Origin: CALBJU01 sp965247125
GTDB lineage: Bacteria > Bacteroidota > Rhodothermia > Rhodothermales > UBA10348
NCBI GenBank assembly: GCA_965247125.1
Contig: CBDFGO010000001.1
Location: forward strand, 735,709-799,708
Direction: 5' to 3'
DNA: 64,000 nt
The notes under the pieces are model-generated. The model was given only the letters and a program-made list of their open reading frames with translations, ran no database searches and was not told where the DNA came from. This document shows, piece by piece, positions 20,034-29,517 of the stretch (its first letter is position 1; the number at the start of each line of letters is the position of its first letter). A program made the translations under genes and the position numbers.

Positions 20034-21032
20034 TTGAGCAAATTCCAGTTGTGGTACGCTTCTCAGCCGAGAGCCTTACGGACTCTGCTGGCGCTCAACG
20101 TCGCCATGTACGTTGTGTGGAACGTATTCCTCACACACTTCGAAACGACCGCGGTTTTTGTCTATCGTCATGTGGCTCTGAATCCCGGCTTCCCCGGGAT
20201 AGCGTTCGAACCGTGGCAGCTCTTGAGCTACGGATTTCTCCATCTTGGAGCTGGACTGGGAGGAATGCTGCACATCGTGTTCAATATGCTCTGGCTCATG
20301 TGGATTGGCCGAGACTATGAAGAACTCTACGGTCCGGGAAGGATTCTTGGGATTTATGTTTATGGCGCTGTAGGAGGGGCGGTGCTGACCGTATTGCTTC
20401 ACGCAGTGTTTCCGGGTGTTAATTTATTCGGTGGGATTGTTCATGGCGCCTCCGGAGCTGTCCTGGCTTTGATGACGCTGGTTGCGATTCACGAGCCTCA
20501 GAAGCGGATAGGTTTGATGTTTATTGGCGTCGTTCGTTTGATTCATGTCGTGATGGGGTTTATCGCCTTGGATATATTATTTCTGTCTGCAGGAGGGACC
20601 TCCGTCTCTGCACACCTGGGCGGAGTGGTGGTTGGATACTTAGCAGGCCGTGCAGCGTATCGGGGAACGGATCCAACGGCGTGGGCAAACGCGTTTTTTA
20701 CTGATTCGCGGGGCTCTGCTGGCGGAGGAATTTTTAGTCGTGGGCGCGCCTCTTCGACTGCACGTGGTCGGGAAGATGGATCACGAAACGTGGGAGATGA
20801 AAGATTGAGTATTTTCGAGCGACTGGAATCGTGGTTAGGAGGGCGAAAGGAGGGCTCTTCAGATCAGACCGCGACTATTCACGAAATGCGACATTCCTCT
20901 CATGCGGGTGTTGAGGGGAGTTCAGGCGAGGTTGACAGGATTTTGGACAAAATCAGCGAAAAGGGATATGATTCGCTGACAGACCGTGAAAAGAAAATTC
21001 TTTTAAGTGAGAGCGGAAAGGGTGATGCGTAG
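20034..21032 (+). CDS. Rhomboid protease with a long C-terminal cytoplasmic tail
   Basis: 332 residues from TTG at 20034 (an ATG at 20106 is the next choice but would cut the first helix). Six helices carry the active-site Ser in VHGASGAVLALMTL and His in SAHLGGVVVGYLAG; MLHIVFNMLWLMW is the Asn-containing helix. After about residue 220 there is a charged, Ser/Gly-rich tail ending KISEKGYDSLTDREKKILLSES, which resembles the short C-terminal motif (ISxxGxxSLTxxEkxxL) seen in Bacteroidota rhomboids. Tandem with the first rhomboid, probably co-transcribed. Confidence 0.9.
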   Translation: MSKFQLWYASQPRALRTLLALNVAMYVVWNVFLTHFETTAVFVYRHVALNPGFPGIAFEPWQLLSYGFLHLGAGLGGMLHIVFNMLWLMWIGRDYEELYGPGRILGIYVYGAVGGAVLTVLLHAVFPGVNLFGGIVHGASGAVLALMTLVAIHEPQKRIGLMFIGVVRLIHVVMGFIALDILFLSAGGTSVSAHLGGVVVGYLAGRAAYRGTDPTAWANAFFTDSRGSAGGGIFSRGRASSTARGREDGSRNVGDERLSIFERLESWLGGRKEGSSDQTATIHEMRHSSHAGVEGSSGEVDRILDKISEKGYDSLTDREKKILLSESGKGDA

Positions 21033-21148
21033 TATAAGGTGTTGCATCGCTGAGATAGACCCACCGTCGTGTTCGGCGCGTTGACGTCGAATCGAACAGT
21101 TCAGCTTGGTGCGGCTAACATCGACTTGATCAAGTAGTTGAGCGAACA

Positions 21149-22210
21149 ATGGAGCGACCCAGAAGACATTCCAGACAGGTACATGTAGGTGACGTGGCAA
21201 TCGGAGGAGGAGCGCCCATCTCGGTGCAATCGATGACCACCTCCAAAACTCACGACGTTCGCGCAACGCTCGATGAGATCGAGCGACTGGTCGAAGTTGG
21301 TGCGGATATTGTTCGCGTTGCCGTTCCCCGCCCCGAGGACGCCGCAGCACTGGCGGACATTGTTTCTGGGTGTTCGGTACCCATTGTGGCCGATATACAC
21401 TTTAATCACAAGTATGCTCTACAGGCAATTGAGGCCAAGGTGGCTAAGGTGCGGATCAATCCAGGTAACATCGGTAAGCACGAGTGGGAAGCCGAGGTTC
21501 TTCACGCCGCGAAAGATGCGGGCATTCCGATCCGCATTGGCGTGAATTCAGGATCGCTCGAAAAGGACATCCTCGATAAGTACGGGTATCCGCAGCCGGA
21601 AGCCCTTTACGAAAGCGCGATGCGCCACGTTGAAATCTGCGCGGCGTGTGATTTTGAGGACGTAATTATTTCCGTCAAGCATTCGGATGTTTTCTTCATG
21701 ATCCAGGCCTACAAACTCCTGGCGGAGAGAACAGACTTTCCCTTGCATCTGGGAGTGACCGAGTCGGGATCGAAAGACACTGGTACAATAAAAAGCGCCA
21801 TCGGCCTCGGCGCCCTTCTTGCCGAAGGGATTGGTGACACCATCAGAGTGTCGCTGGCTGCCGACTCTGTACACGAAGTCGAGGCAGGTCACCAAATATT
21901 GAAGTCACTCCGTTTGGGACGCCCCGGCGTGAACATAATCGCTTGTCCGACTTGTGGCAGGCTGACCGGTGATCTTTTTTCGATTGTCGAAAAAGTCGAA
22001 AAGGCGGTCAAGGCTCGGAAGTTTGAGAAGGATATCAACGTCGCTCTCATGGGATGCGCGGTGAATGGGCCGGGAGAAGCCGCCGGTGCCGACCTAGGCG
22101 TGTCTCTTGGTAGAGGCCGTGCGCACCTGTTCAAGAAAGGTAAAATCGTTCGGACCGTGCCCGAGGACCAAATCGTCGCCGCCGTCCTGGAGGCGATTGA
22201 AGAATTCTAA
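21149..22210 (+). CDS. ispG: 4-hydroxy-3-methylbut-2-en-1-yl diphosphate synthase (IspG/GcpE)
   Basis: 353-residue [4Fe-4S] enzyme of the MEP pathway. It starts RRHSRQVHVGDVAIGGGAPI with the family block SVQSMTTSKTHDV. TIM-barrel residues follow (VPIVADIHFNHKYALQA; VRINPGNIG), and the cluster ligands lie in ACPTCGR and MGCAVNGPGEA. Length is that of the compact bacterial form. Stand-alone gene; 116 nt separate it from the rhomboid. Confidence 0.95.
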   Translation: MERPRRHSRQVHVGDVAIGGGAPISVQSMTTSKTHDVRATLDEIERLVEVGADIVRVAVPRPEDAAALADIVSGCSVPIVADIHFNHKYALQAIEAKVAKVRINPGNIGKHEWEAEVLHAAKDAGIPIRIGVNSGSLEKDILDKYGYPQPEALYESAMRHVEICAACDFEDVIISVKHSDVFFMIQAYKLLAERTDFPLHLGVTESGSKDTGTIKSAIGLGALLAEGIGDTIRVSLAADSVHEVEAGHQILKSLRLGRPGVNIIACPTCGRLTGDLFSIVEKVEKAVKARKFEKDINVALMGCAVNGPGEAAGADLGVSLGRGRAHLFKKGKIVRTVPEDQIVAAVLEAIEEF

Positions 22211-22511
22211 TCTGGGGGACTGTATTAAACTGACGTAGAAGTATTTCTTGGCGGAACGATACTTTTTTGACTGATCAGCATAAGTGCTCTTTCTCACAGC
22301 ACCTATTTTTTCTGCGTATGCGCACTGATATGTTCTATGTCTTCTAGCTGTTTCCCATCCTCGGGGAGAGTCACGTGGTCGGCCGAGCATGGTAGTTTTC
22401 AGACTGTGGACACCTCTACCTCCAATCACGCTAAGGCTCTATAACCCTAAGGCCCCGCAATCTTAGAGATTGCGGGGCGGCGGATTAAGTTGTGCTTGTG
22501 AAACGACGCTT
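22211..22511. other. Intergenic stretch without a recognisable gene
   Basis: About 300 bases between ispG and the repeat lipoprotein. Apart from the hairpin at 22452-22478 I see no coding signal or RNA gene. Confidence 0.5.
22452..22478 (-). terminator. Hairpin downstream of the repeat lipoprotein
   Basis: Perfect 11-bp stem (GCCCCGCAATC) with a 5-nt loop, 34 nt past the lipoprotein stop. No clear T-run follows on either strand, so it is a probable but imperfect terminator for the converging genes. Confidence 0.55.
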
Positions 22512-23195
22512 TTAGTTGTGACCGCTTCCGCCGTCAACGTTGTGACCGCTTCCGCCGTCAACGTTGTGACCGCTTCCGCCGTCAACGTTGTGACCGCTTC
22601 CGCCGTCAACGTTGTGACCGCTTCCGCCGTCAACGTTGTGACCGCTTCCGCCGTCAACGTTGTGACCGCTTCCGCCGTCAACGTTGTGACCGCTTCCGCC
22701 GTCAACGTTGTGACCGCTTCCGCCGTCAACGTTGTGACCGCTTCCGCCGTCAACGTTGTGACCGCTTCCGCCGTCAACGTTGTGACCGCTTCCGCCGTCA
22801 ACGTTGTGACCGCTTCCGCCGTCAACGTTGTGACCGCTTCCGCCGTCAACGTTGTGACCGCTTCCGCCGTCAACGTTGTGACCGCTTCCGCCGTCAACGT
22901 TGTGACCGCTTCCGCCGTCAACGTTGTGACCGCTTCCGCCGTCAACGTTGTGACCGCTTCCGCCGTCAACGTTGTGACCGCTTCCGCCGTCAACGTTGTG
23001 ACCGCTTCCGCCGTCAACGTTGTGACCGCTTCCGCCGTCAACGTTGTGACCGCTTCCGCCGTCAACGTTGTGACCGCTTCCGCCGTCAACCGTGACAAAT
23101 ATTTCGTCTGACTGAGATCCGACTAGCGAGTCTGGGTTGCAGCCTGTAAAGGTGAATGCCGCGATCGTGGCTAGCGTAAATATTGTATTTCTCAT
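22512..23195 (-). CDS. Lipoprotein of 24 perfect octapeptide repeats (VDGGSGHN)
   Basis: 227 residues: a lipoprotein signal (MRNTIFTLATIAAFTFTGC, lipobox FTGC with Cys19), a 16-residue linker, then VDGGSGHN repeated exactly 24 times to the stop. The GGSGHN core recalls RTX-type glycine/Asp turns, but the period is 8, not 9, and His replaces a ligand position; metal binding or a beta-roll is possible but unproven. The DNA repeat is perfect at the nucleotide level, so copy number should vary by slippage. Other frames over the repeat are also open, but only this frame has a signal peptide and lipobox. Confidence 0.75.
   Translation of the reverse strand: MRNTIFTLATIAAFTFTGCNPDSLVGSQSDEIFVTVDGGSGHNVDGGSGHNVDGGSGHNVDGGSGHNVDGGSGHNVDGGSGHNVDGGSGHNVDGGSGHNVDGGSGHNVDGGSGHNVDGGSGHNVDGGSGHNVDGGSGHNVDGGSGHNVDGGSGHNVDGGSGHNVDGGSGHNVDGGSGHNVDGGSGHNVDGGSGHNVDGGSGHNVDGGSGHNVDGGSGHNVDGGSGHN
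22515..23090. repeat. 24 tandem copies of a 24-bp unit
   Basis: Unit GTTGTGACCGCTTCCGCCGT plus CAAC repeated head to tail 24 times without a mismatch that I can find; only the copy nearest the 5' coding end is flanked by a variant. The unit length is a multiple of three, so gain or loss of copies keeps the lipoprotein in frame. Confidence 0.95.
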
Positions 23196-23368
23196 GATGT
23201 GCCTCTCTCGAGGGCTATTTAGCTGTTGTCACTCCGAAATTCAAATTTCTCCGAATGACTTTCAGCTATCTAAACGTAGGCCAAACTAAAATCACGACAT
23301 TCGCCCGAAAACATCTGCTCGGTAGGTTAAGATGCTACTCGATTCGTCGATCAAGATGAGGAAGCATT

Positions 23369-24314
23369 TTGGGTATTTCAGTGGCATTCTTGCTCCACAA
23401 CCGTAAAATATTCTCGCAATCGATGATCCACGGAGTACTGTGGATCGGGCTTATTATTGTTACGGGATTTATTGGCCCGAAATCGAGCGCTGGTTCAGAC
23501 ACTGTAGAGACCAGAGTTGGTATGGCAGATTCTCTTGACATCAGGCTGTCACATCTTGAACCAGGAACCACGCCCCTAAACAATCAAATTTGGTCGATTC
23601 AGGAATCGGTCTCCGGTTGGGTATTCTTTGCTGAAGAGGAGGGAATACTCGCACTCAGGGGGTCAGAATGGCGTTTAATCGAGACTCCAAACGCGACCAC
23701 GACTCGCTCGCTCGAAATTCAGAAAAAGGACGGGAGTGAAAAGCTATTTTATGGAGAACAGGGTGATTTTGGCTATGTTGAAATTGATTCGTCTGGATCG
23801 TTTAGGGCGATTTCTCTAAAGCATCTTGTTCCTGAGTCTATATCATTCGGTGATGTCTGGAATGTTATTGCGATGGGAAATCAAGTTTTTTTCCAGTCGC
23901 GAGACTATGTCTTCCTACTTAAAGACGAGACACTCTCATACTGGTATTCAGAATCCGGATTCCACAACTCCTTCGGCACGGGCAATCGGTTTTTTGTTCG
24001 GGAGTTCGGCATCGGGTTGAAAGAGTACTTGGACGAAGATCTTCTCCTTACCGGAGGCGGGACTTCGTTCGCAGATGTCATTATCGCGGGAATTACGGTA
24101 GGTAAAAATCAAGACTTGATAGTCTGGACATGGAAGGAAGGACAATTCGTGGAAAGTCGCTCCAGAGAACGATTTGAGTGGAAGTCACAGTACCCAACCG
24201 AACTGAGGAAAATTGCCACCGAACATCGACTCTACTACATAGAAAAACTGGACGCTACGACATACGTAATTGCTACCCTCGGTGGGGGACTTCTGGTAGT
24301 GGGTGAAGATGGAA
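23369..24314 (+). pseudogene. Propeller sensor-type protein, 5' third (split by IS256 copies 1 and 2)
   Basis: N-terminal about 315 codons of an exported protein. A hydrophobic signal-like segment (MIHGVLWIGLIIVTGF) is followed by blades typical of the two-component-regulator propeller (for example NNQIWSIQESVSGWVFFAEEEGIL). TTG at 23369 or ATG at 23423 may be the start. The frame ends ...GGGLLVVGEDG in the IS. It resumes exactly in the inverted fragment at 26268-25699 and then at 27671. Bacteroidota proteins of this kind usually end in a transmembrane helix and a kinase or HTH output; that part is missing here. Confidence 0.65.
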
Positions 24315-25698
24315 GAGTTAACCCCGAAAGTTGTGTACGGGTGAAAAAGGTATAGGCGGCGTATCCTGATGATGATTACGTCATTGTCAATCCGAAGATT
24401 GGAGGATACACCGCCCATGAAGACGAATAACGCACACGAGAACGAGAACTACAATAGCACAGAGGATGTGTTGACAGAAGTATTGCGAACAGGGGCCGCA
24501 AAGATGCTGGCCACAGCCGTTGAGGCCGAGGTTGAAGCTTTCTGCCAGCGCTACCAGTTCCTGCGCGACGAAGAGAATCGCCACCGCATCGTTCGCAATG
24601 GATATCTGCCAGAGAGGAAGATTTTGACTGGTATCGGGGAGGTCGCTGTAAAGATGCCCCGCATACGCGACCGTACGGGTCGGGGTGAGGATAGAATCGG
24701 TTTCCGCAGTTCGATACTACCAGCCTACCTCCGCAAGAGCCGCTCGCTTGAGGCTCTCATTCCATGGTTGTACCTGAAGGGAGTTTCAACGGGCGGCTTT
24801 GAGGCAGCGCTCTCGGCCCTTGTTGGTCCTGATGCCCCAGGGCTGACCTCCTCGACGATTGCGCGCCTGAAGACGCTTTGGACAAGGGAGCACGAAGACT
24901 GGCAAAAGCGGAGCCTGAAGGAGAAGCACTACGTCTATTTCTGGGCCGACGGTATTCACGTAAACGTACGCATGGATAAACAGAAACTGTGTCTGCTGGT
25001 CGTGATCGGCGCTACGGCCGATGGAAGGAAGGAGCTTATAGCACTCGAGGACGGCTTTCGCGAGAGCAAGCAGTCGTGGCGAGAGTTGCTCCTGGAGCTG
25101 AGGCACCGCGGGCTGGATCAAGGACCGAAGCTGGCTGTTGCCGATGGAGCCATGGGATTCTGGAGTGCTCTCGCAGAAGTTTATCCCGAGACGCGAGCCG
25201 CACGCTGTTGGGTGCACAAGACAGCAAATGTGCTCAACCGCCTGCCCAAGTCCGTTCAGAAGAAGGCAAAAGGTCACCTCACGCAGATCTATACAGCAGA
25301 AACAAAAAAGCAGGCAGAGAGCGCCCTTCTGTTTTTCATCAAAGCCTACCAGCAAAAGTATCCGAAAGCAGCAGAGATTCTGGTGAAAGACCGAGAAGAA
25401 CTGCTCGCTTTTTATGACTTTCCGGCAGAACACTGGATCCATCTTCGGAGCACAAATCCGATCGAATCTACGTTCGCGACCGTGCGCCTCAGGACCGCCA
25501 AAACGAGGGGATGTCTGAGCCGAGAAACAGCTCTTGCAATGGCCTTCCGTCTATGTAAAGAGGCTCAGAAGAAGTGGAGGAAACTGAATGCACCGCACCT
25601 ATTGCAACTTGTAAAAAAAGGAATCAAATTCACCGACGGAATTACATCAGAACGACACGCTGCCTAAACCTTCCATACACAACTTTTGGGCATAGCTC
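24315..25698 (+). mobile_element. IS256-family element, copy 1
   Basis: 1384 bp from GAGTTAACCCC to GGGCATAGCTC. The terminal inverted repeats match at 21 of 26 positions (core AAAGTTGTGTA). Left flank AAGATGGAA and right flank CACCGCTCT differ; each is the reverse complement of the corresponding flank of copy 2, so the two elements recombined and inverted the DNA between them. Confidence 0.93.
24417..25667 (+). CDS. IS256-family (Mutator-type) transposase, copy 1
   Basis: 416-residue DDE transposase. The ATG at 24417 is chosen because GGAGGA lies at good distance upstream. DDE residues are likely in VYFWADGIHVNVR, LAVADGAMGFW and NPIESTFATVR, with the CWVHKTANVLNRLPK block (C-x2-H) typical of IS256. 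Complete and apparently functional; the same protein occurs six times in the window. Confidence 0.95.
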   Translation: MKTNNAHENENYNSTEDVLTEVLRTGAAKMLATAVEAEVEAFCQRYQFLRDEENRHRIVRNGYLPERKILTGIGEVAVKMPRIRDRTGRGEDRIGFRSSILPAYLRKSRSLEALIPWLYLKGVSTGGFEAALSALVGPDAPGLTSSTIARLKTLWTREHEDWQKRSLKEKHYVYFWADGIHVNVRMDKQKLCLLVVIGATADGRKELIALEDGFRESKQSWRELLLELRHRGLDQGPKLAVADGAMGFWSALAEVYPETRAARCWVHKTANVLNRLPKSVQKKAKGHLTQIYTAETKKQAESALLFFIKAYQQKYPKAAEILVKDREELLAFYDFPAEHWIHLRSTNPIESTFATVRLRTAKTRGCLSRETALAMAFRLCKEAQKKWRKLNAPHLLQLVKKGIKFTDGITSERHAA

Positions 25699-26268
25699 CA
25701 CCGCTCTTGTCTGTACCCAGTGATATTATTCCAACACCGTCCTCAAGCCCGACTAAAAAATACTTTGAGTCAAAGGTGATGTAAAAAGTGAACGCTTGGA
25801 CGGGTAGCGGCTGTTCAATCTCATTCGGTATATCACACAGGCCATCATAAGATTGATTCTCAGCTTTTTTACTAAATCGGACTCCTTCCTCCGTGGCAAG
25901 GAAAATGAAGTCATCATACTCGATGATCGACCAGATCATTGCCAGGTCGCCAATCTGTTGGAAATCTTGTTCTTCCCTGGTGTCTGAATAGATGTAGTCC
26001 CTGTCACCAAAAAGTTTACTGGTTTTGGACGAAACAAATAATCCCGCGCCCGTCGCCACATAAAGCTTTCTATCGATGACTTTGATATCGTTGATGTAGC
26101 CCGTAATACCTTGTTTTTTAGAGTACTTCAAAAGAACAAGATCACTGTCCATGTAGACTGCTCCCTCATTATTGAGCCCAATCCAGAGCCCACCAAACTC
26201 GGAGCGTTTTAGATAGTTTTGTGAATCATCCGGAAATCCGTTTTGTGTATCTAATTGTTTTAAGAGCG
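25699..26268 (-). pseudogene. Propeller protein, middle third (inverted segment)
   Basis: 190 codons on the minus strand. Read after 24314 they continue the 5' fragment without a break (GEDG joined to TLLKQLDTQNGFPDDSQNYL). The following SEFGGLWIGLNNEGAVYM is a classic Reg_prop blade. The far end (ISLGTDKSG) continues in frame at 27671. The bases 26269-26277 are the second copy of the original target duplication. Confidence 0.7.
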
Positions 26269-26277
26269 TTCCATCTT

Positions 26278-27661
26278 GAGCTATGCCCAAAAGTTGTGTA
26301 TGGAAGGTTTAGGCAGCGTGTCGTTCTGATGTAATTCCGTCGGTGAATTTGATTCCTTTTTTTACAAGTTGCAATAGGTGCGGTGCATTCAGTTTCCTCC
26401 ACTTCTTCTGAGCCTCTTTACATAGACGGAAGGCCATTGCAAGAGCTGTTTCTCGGCTCAGACATCCCCTCGTTTTGGCGGTCCTGAGGCGCACGGTCGC
26501 GAACGTAGATTCGATCGGATTTGTGCTCCGAAGATGGATCCAGTGTTCTGCCGGAAAGTCATAAAAAGCGAGCAGTTCTTCTCGGTCTTTCACCAGAATC
26601 TCTGCTGCTTTCGGATACTTTTGCTGGTAGGCTTTGATGAAAAACAGAAGGGCGCTCTCTGCCTGCTTTTTTGTTTCTGCTGTATAGATCTGCGTGAGGT
26701 GACCTTTTGCCTTCTTCTGAACGGACTTGGGCAGGCGGTTGAGCACATTTGCTGTCTTGTGCACCCAACAGCGTGCGGCTCGCGTCTCGGGATAAACTTC
26801 TGCGAGAGCACTCCAGAATCCCATGGCTCCATCGGCAACAGCCAGCTTCGGTCCTTGATCCAGCCCGCGGTGCCTCAGCTCCAGGAGCAACTCTCGCCAC
26901 GACTGCTTGCTCTCGCGAAAGCCGTCCTCGAGTGCTATAAGCTCCTTCCTTCCATCGGCCGTAGCGCCGATCACGACCAGCAGACACAGTTTCTGTTTAT
27001 CCATGCGTACGTTTACGTGAATACCGTCGGCCCAGAAATAGACGTAGTGCTTCTCCTTCAGGCTCCGCTTTTGCCAGTCTTCGTGCTCCCTTGTCCAAAG
27101 CGTCTTCAGGCGCGCAATCGTCGAGGAGGTCAGCCCTGGGGCATCAGGACCAACAAGGGCCGAGAGCGCTGCCTCAAAGCCGCCCGTTGAAACTCCCTTC
27201 AGGTACAACCATGGAATGAGAGCCTCAAGCGAGCGGCTCTTGCGGAGGTAGGCTGGTAGTATCGAACTGCGGAAACCGATTCTATCCTCACCCCGACCCG
27301 TACGGTCGCGTATGCGGGGCATCTTTACAGCGACCTCCCCGATACCAGTCAAAATCTTCCTCTCTGGCAGATATCCATTGCGAACGATGCGGTGGCGATT
27401 CTCTTCGTCGCGCAGGAACTGGTAGCGCTGGCAGAAAGCTTCAACCTCGGCCTCAACGGCTGTGGCCAGCATCTTTGCGGCCCCTGTTCGCAATACTTCT
27501 GTCAACACATCCTCTGTGCTATTGTAGTTCTCGTTCTCGTGTGCGTTATTCGTCTTCATGGGCGGTGTATCCTCCAATCTTCGGATTGACAATGACGTAA
27601 TCATCATCAGGATACGCCGCCTATACCTTTTTCACCCGTACACAACTTTCGGGGTTAACTC
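26278..27661 (-). mobile_element. IS256-family element, copy 2
   Basis: 1384 bp, same ends as copy 1, opposite orientation. Flanks TTCCATCTT (left) and AGAGCGGTG (right) are the partners of copy 1's flanks, which is the footprint of an inversion by homologous recombination between the two elements. Confidence 0.93.
26309..27559 (-). CDS. IS256-family transposase, copy 2
   Basis: 416 residues, protein sequence identical to copy 1; intact DDE and C-x2-H blocks, and the same GGAGGA site upstream of the ATG at 27559. Confidence 0.95.
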   Translation of the reverse strand: MKTNNAHENENYNSTEDVLTEVLRTGAAKMLATAVEAEVEAFCQRYQFLRDEENRHRIVRNGYLPERKILTGIGEVAVKMPRIRDRTGRGEDRIGFRSSILPAYLRKSRSLEALIPWLYLKGVSTGGFEAALSALVGPDAPGLTSSTIARLKTLWTREHEDWQKRSLKEKHYVYFWADGIHVNVRMDKQKLCLLVVIGATADGRKELIALEDGFRESKQSWRELLLELRHRGLDQGPKLAVADGAMGFWSALAEVYPETRAARCWVHKTANVLNRLPKSVQKKAKGHLTQIYTAETKKQAESALLFFIKAYQQKYPKAAEILVKDREELLAFYDFPAEHWIHLRSTNPIESTFATVRLRTAKTRGCLSRETALAMAFRLCKEAQKKWRKLNAPHLLQLVKKGIKFTDGITSERHAA

Positions 27662-27670
27662 AGAGCGGTG

Positions 27671-28133
27671 ACACCTCCTGTCAAATAACGAGGCTGTTCG
27701 ATAGTTCAGAGAAATACGAAGTACGGACGATTGCCGAATCCTTCAATCGCCTATGGTTCGGTACGGCGTATAATGGTTATCTGTCGATTCCGATCTCGGC
27801 GTCGAGTGGTTTAGAAGGAGACCTAGTCGTCTCCAAGAGTCACCAACCTGGGCGTAACGATGTTTTGAAATGGGGTGATCGCGCGATCGGGATTAATTCG
27901 AGCGGGATCGTAGATCTAGAAATGGATGACTCCGGAGAGCTGTCCAGTCGTTCGTTATCGGTTGAGGTGGCGAATGAAATCAATGAGATATCAGTTGTCT
28001 CAGCGCCAACAAACGCAATGGCTTGGGTCGTGACGCGAGATAGTCTCTTTCTGATCGAGAGCACAGATCGAGGGTTTAAGGTGATCGATGTACCTACACC
28101 ACTAAAGTTTTCCAAAAGTAGTACATCTTCTAT
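27671..28133 (+). pseudogene. Propeller protein, third fragment (cut by IS256 copy 3)
   Basis: 154 codons. Joined to the inverted fragment it reads TDKSGDTSCQITRLFDSSE and continues with a further blade (SFNRLWFGTAYNGYLSI) up to copy 3 at 28134. Together the three pieces give about 659 residues. What follows copy 3 is a different gene, so the C-terminal output domain has been lost or moved. Confidence 0.65.
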
Positions 28134-29517
28134 GAGCTATGCCCAAAAGTTGTGTATGGAAGGTTTAGGCAGCGTGTCGTTCTGATGTAATTCCGTCGGT
28201 GAATTTGATTCCTTTTTTTACAAGTTGCAATAGGTGCGGTGCATTCAGTTTCCTCCACTTCTTCTGAGCCTCTTTACATAGACGGAAGGCCATTGCAAGA
28301 GCTGTTTCTCGGCTCAGACATCCCCTCGTTTTGGCGGTCCTGAGGCGCACGGTCGCGAACGTAGATTCGATCGGATTTGTGCTCCGAAGATGGATCCAGT
28401 GTTCTGCCGGAAAGTCATAAAAAGCGAGCAGTTCTTCTCGGTCTTTCACCAGAATCTCTGCTGCTTTCGGATACTTTTGCTGGTAGGCTTTGATGAAAAA
28501 CAGAAGGGCGCTCTCTGCCTGCTTTTTTGTTTCTGCTGTATAGATCTGCGTGAGGTGACCTTTTGCCTTCTTCTGAACGGACTTGGGCAGGCGGTTGAGC
28601 ACATTTGCTGTCTTGTGCACCCAACAGCGTGCGGCTCGCGTCTCGGGATAAACTTCTGCGAGAGCACTCCAGAATCCCATGGCTCCATCGGCAACAGCCA
28701 GCTTCGGTCCTTGATCCAGCCCGCGGTGCCTCAGCTCCAGGAGCAACTCTCGCCACGACTGCTTGCTCTCGCGAAAGCCGTCCTCGAGTGCTATAAGCTC
28801 CTTCCTTCCATCGGCCGTAGCGCCGATCACGACCAGCAGACACAGTTTCTGTTTATCCATGCGTACGTTTACGTGAATACCGTCGGCCCAGAAATAGACG
28901 TAGTGCTTCTCCTTCAGGCTCCGCTTTTGCCAGTCTTCGTGCTCCCTTGTCCAAAGCGTCTTCAGGCGCGCAATCGTCGAGGAGGTCAGCCCTGGGGCAT
29001 CAGGACCAACAAGGGCCGAGAGCGCTGCCTCAAAGCCGCCCGTTGAAACTCCCTTCAGGTACAACCATGGAATGAGAGCCTCAAGCGAGCGGCTCTTGCG
29101 GAGGTAGGCTGGTAGTATCGAACTGCGGAAACCGATTCTATCCTCACCCCGACCCGTACGGTCGCGTATGCGGGGCATCTTTACAGCGACCTCCCCGATA
29201 CCAGTCAAAATCTTCCTCTCTGGCAGATATCCATTGCGAACGATGCGGTGGCGATTCTCTTCGTCGCGCAGGAACTGGTAGCGCTGGCAGAAAGCTTCAA
29301 CCTCGGCCTCAACGGCTGTGGCCAGCATCTTTGCGGCCCCTGTTCGCAATACTTCTGTCAACACATCCTCTGTGCTATTGTAGTTCTCGTTCTCGTGTGC
29401 GTTATTCGTCTTCATGGGCGGTGTATCCTCCAATCTTCGGATTGACAATGACGTAATCATCATCAGGATACGCCGCCTATACCTTTTTCACCCGTACACA
29501 ACTTTCGGGGTTAACTC
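28134..29517 (-). mobile_element. IS256-family element, copy 3 (no target duplication)
   Basis: 1384 bp. Flanks ATCTTCTAT and ATTGGGCAC do not match each other, nor any other copy in the window in either orientation. It joins the middle of the propeller gene to the middle of a metallopeptidase gene, so it probably marks a deletion or other rearrangement between two IS copies. Confidence 0.92.
28165..29415 (-). CDS. IS256-family transposase, copy 3
   Basis: 416 residues, protein identical to copy 1, intact. Confidence 0.95.
   Translation of the reverse strand: MKTNNAHENENYNSTEDVLTEVLRTGAAKMLATAVEAEVEAFCQRYQFLRDEENRHRIVRNGYLPERKILTGIGEVAVKMPRIRDRTGRGEDRIGFRSSILPAYLRKSRSLEALIPWLYLKGVSTGGFEAALSALVGPDAPGLTSSTIARLKTLWTREHEDWQKRSLKEKHYVYFWADGIHVNVRMDKQKLCLLVVIGATADGRKELIALEDGFRESKQSWRELLLELRHRGLDQGPKLAVADGAMGFWSALAEVYPETRAARCWVHKTANVLNRLPKSVQKKAKGHLTQIYTAETKKQAESALLFFIKAYQQKYPKAAEILVKDREELLAFYDFPAEHWIHLRSTNPIESTFATVRLRTAKTRGCLSRETALAMAFRLCKEAQKKWRKLNAPHLLQLVKKGIKFTDGITSERHAA

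Noticed and set aside
22515..23090. Possible CRISPR array
   Set aside because: Repeats are contiguous and identical, without spacers, and they encode a lipoprotein.
22463..23111. Long open frames on both strands across the 24-bp repeats
   Set aside because: The unit length is a multiple of three, so several frames stay open automatically. Only the frame with signal peptide and lipobox is credible.
24786..25442. 218-codon minus-strand frame inside IS256 copy 1 (and the equivalent in the other five copies)
   Set aside because: It is antisense to the transposase and copied with it; composition is unnatural (Cys/Leu-rich).
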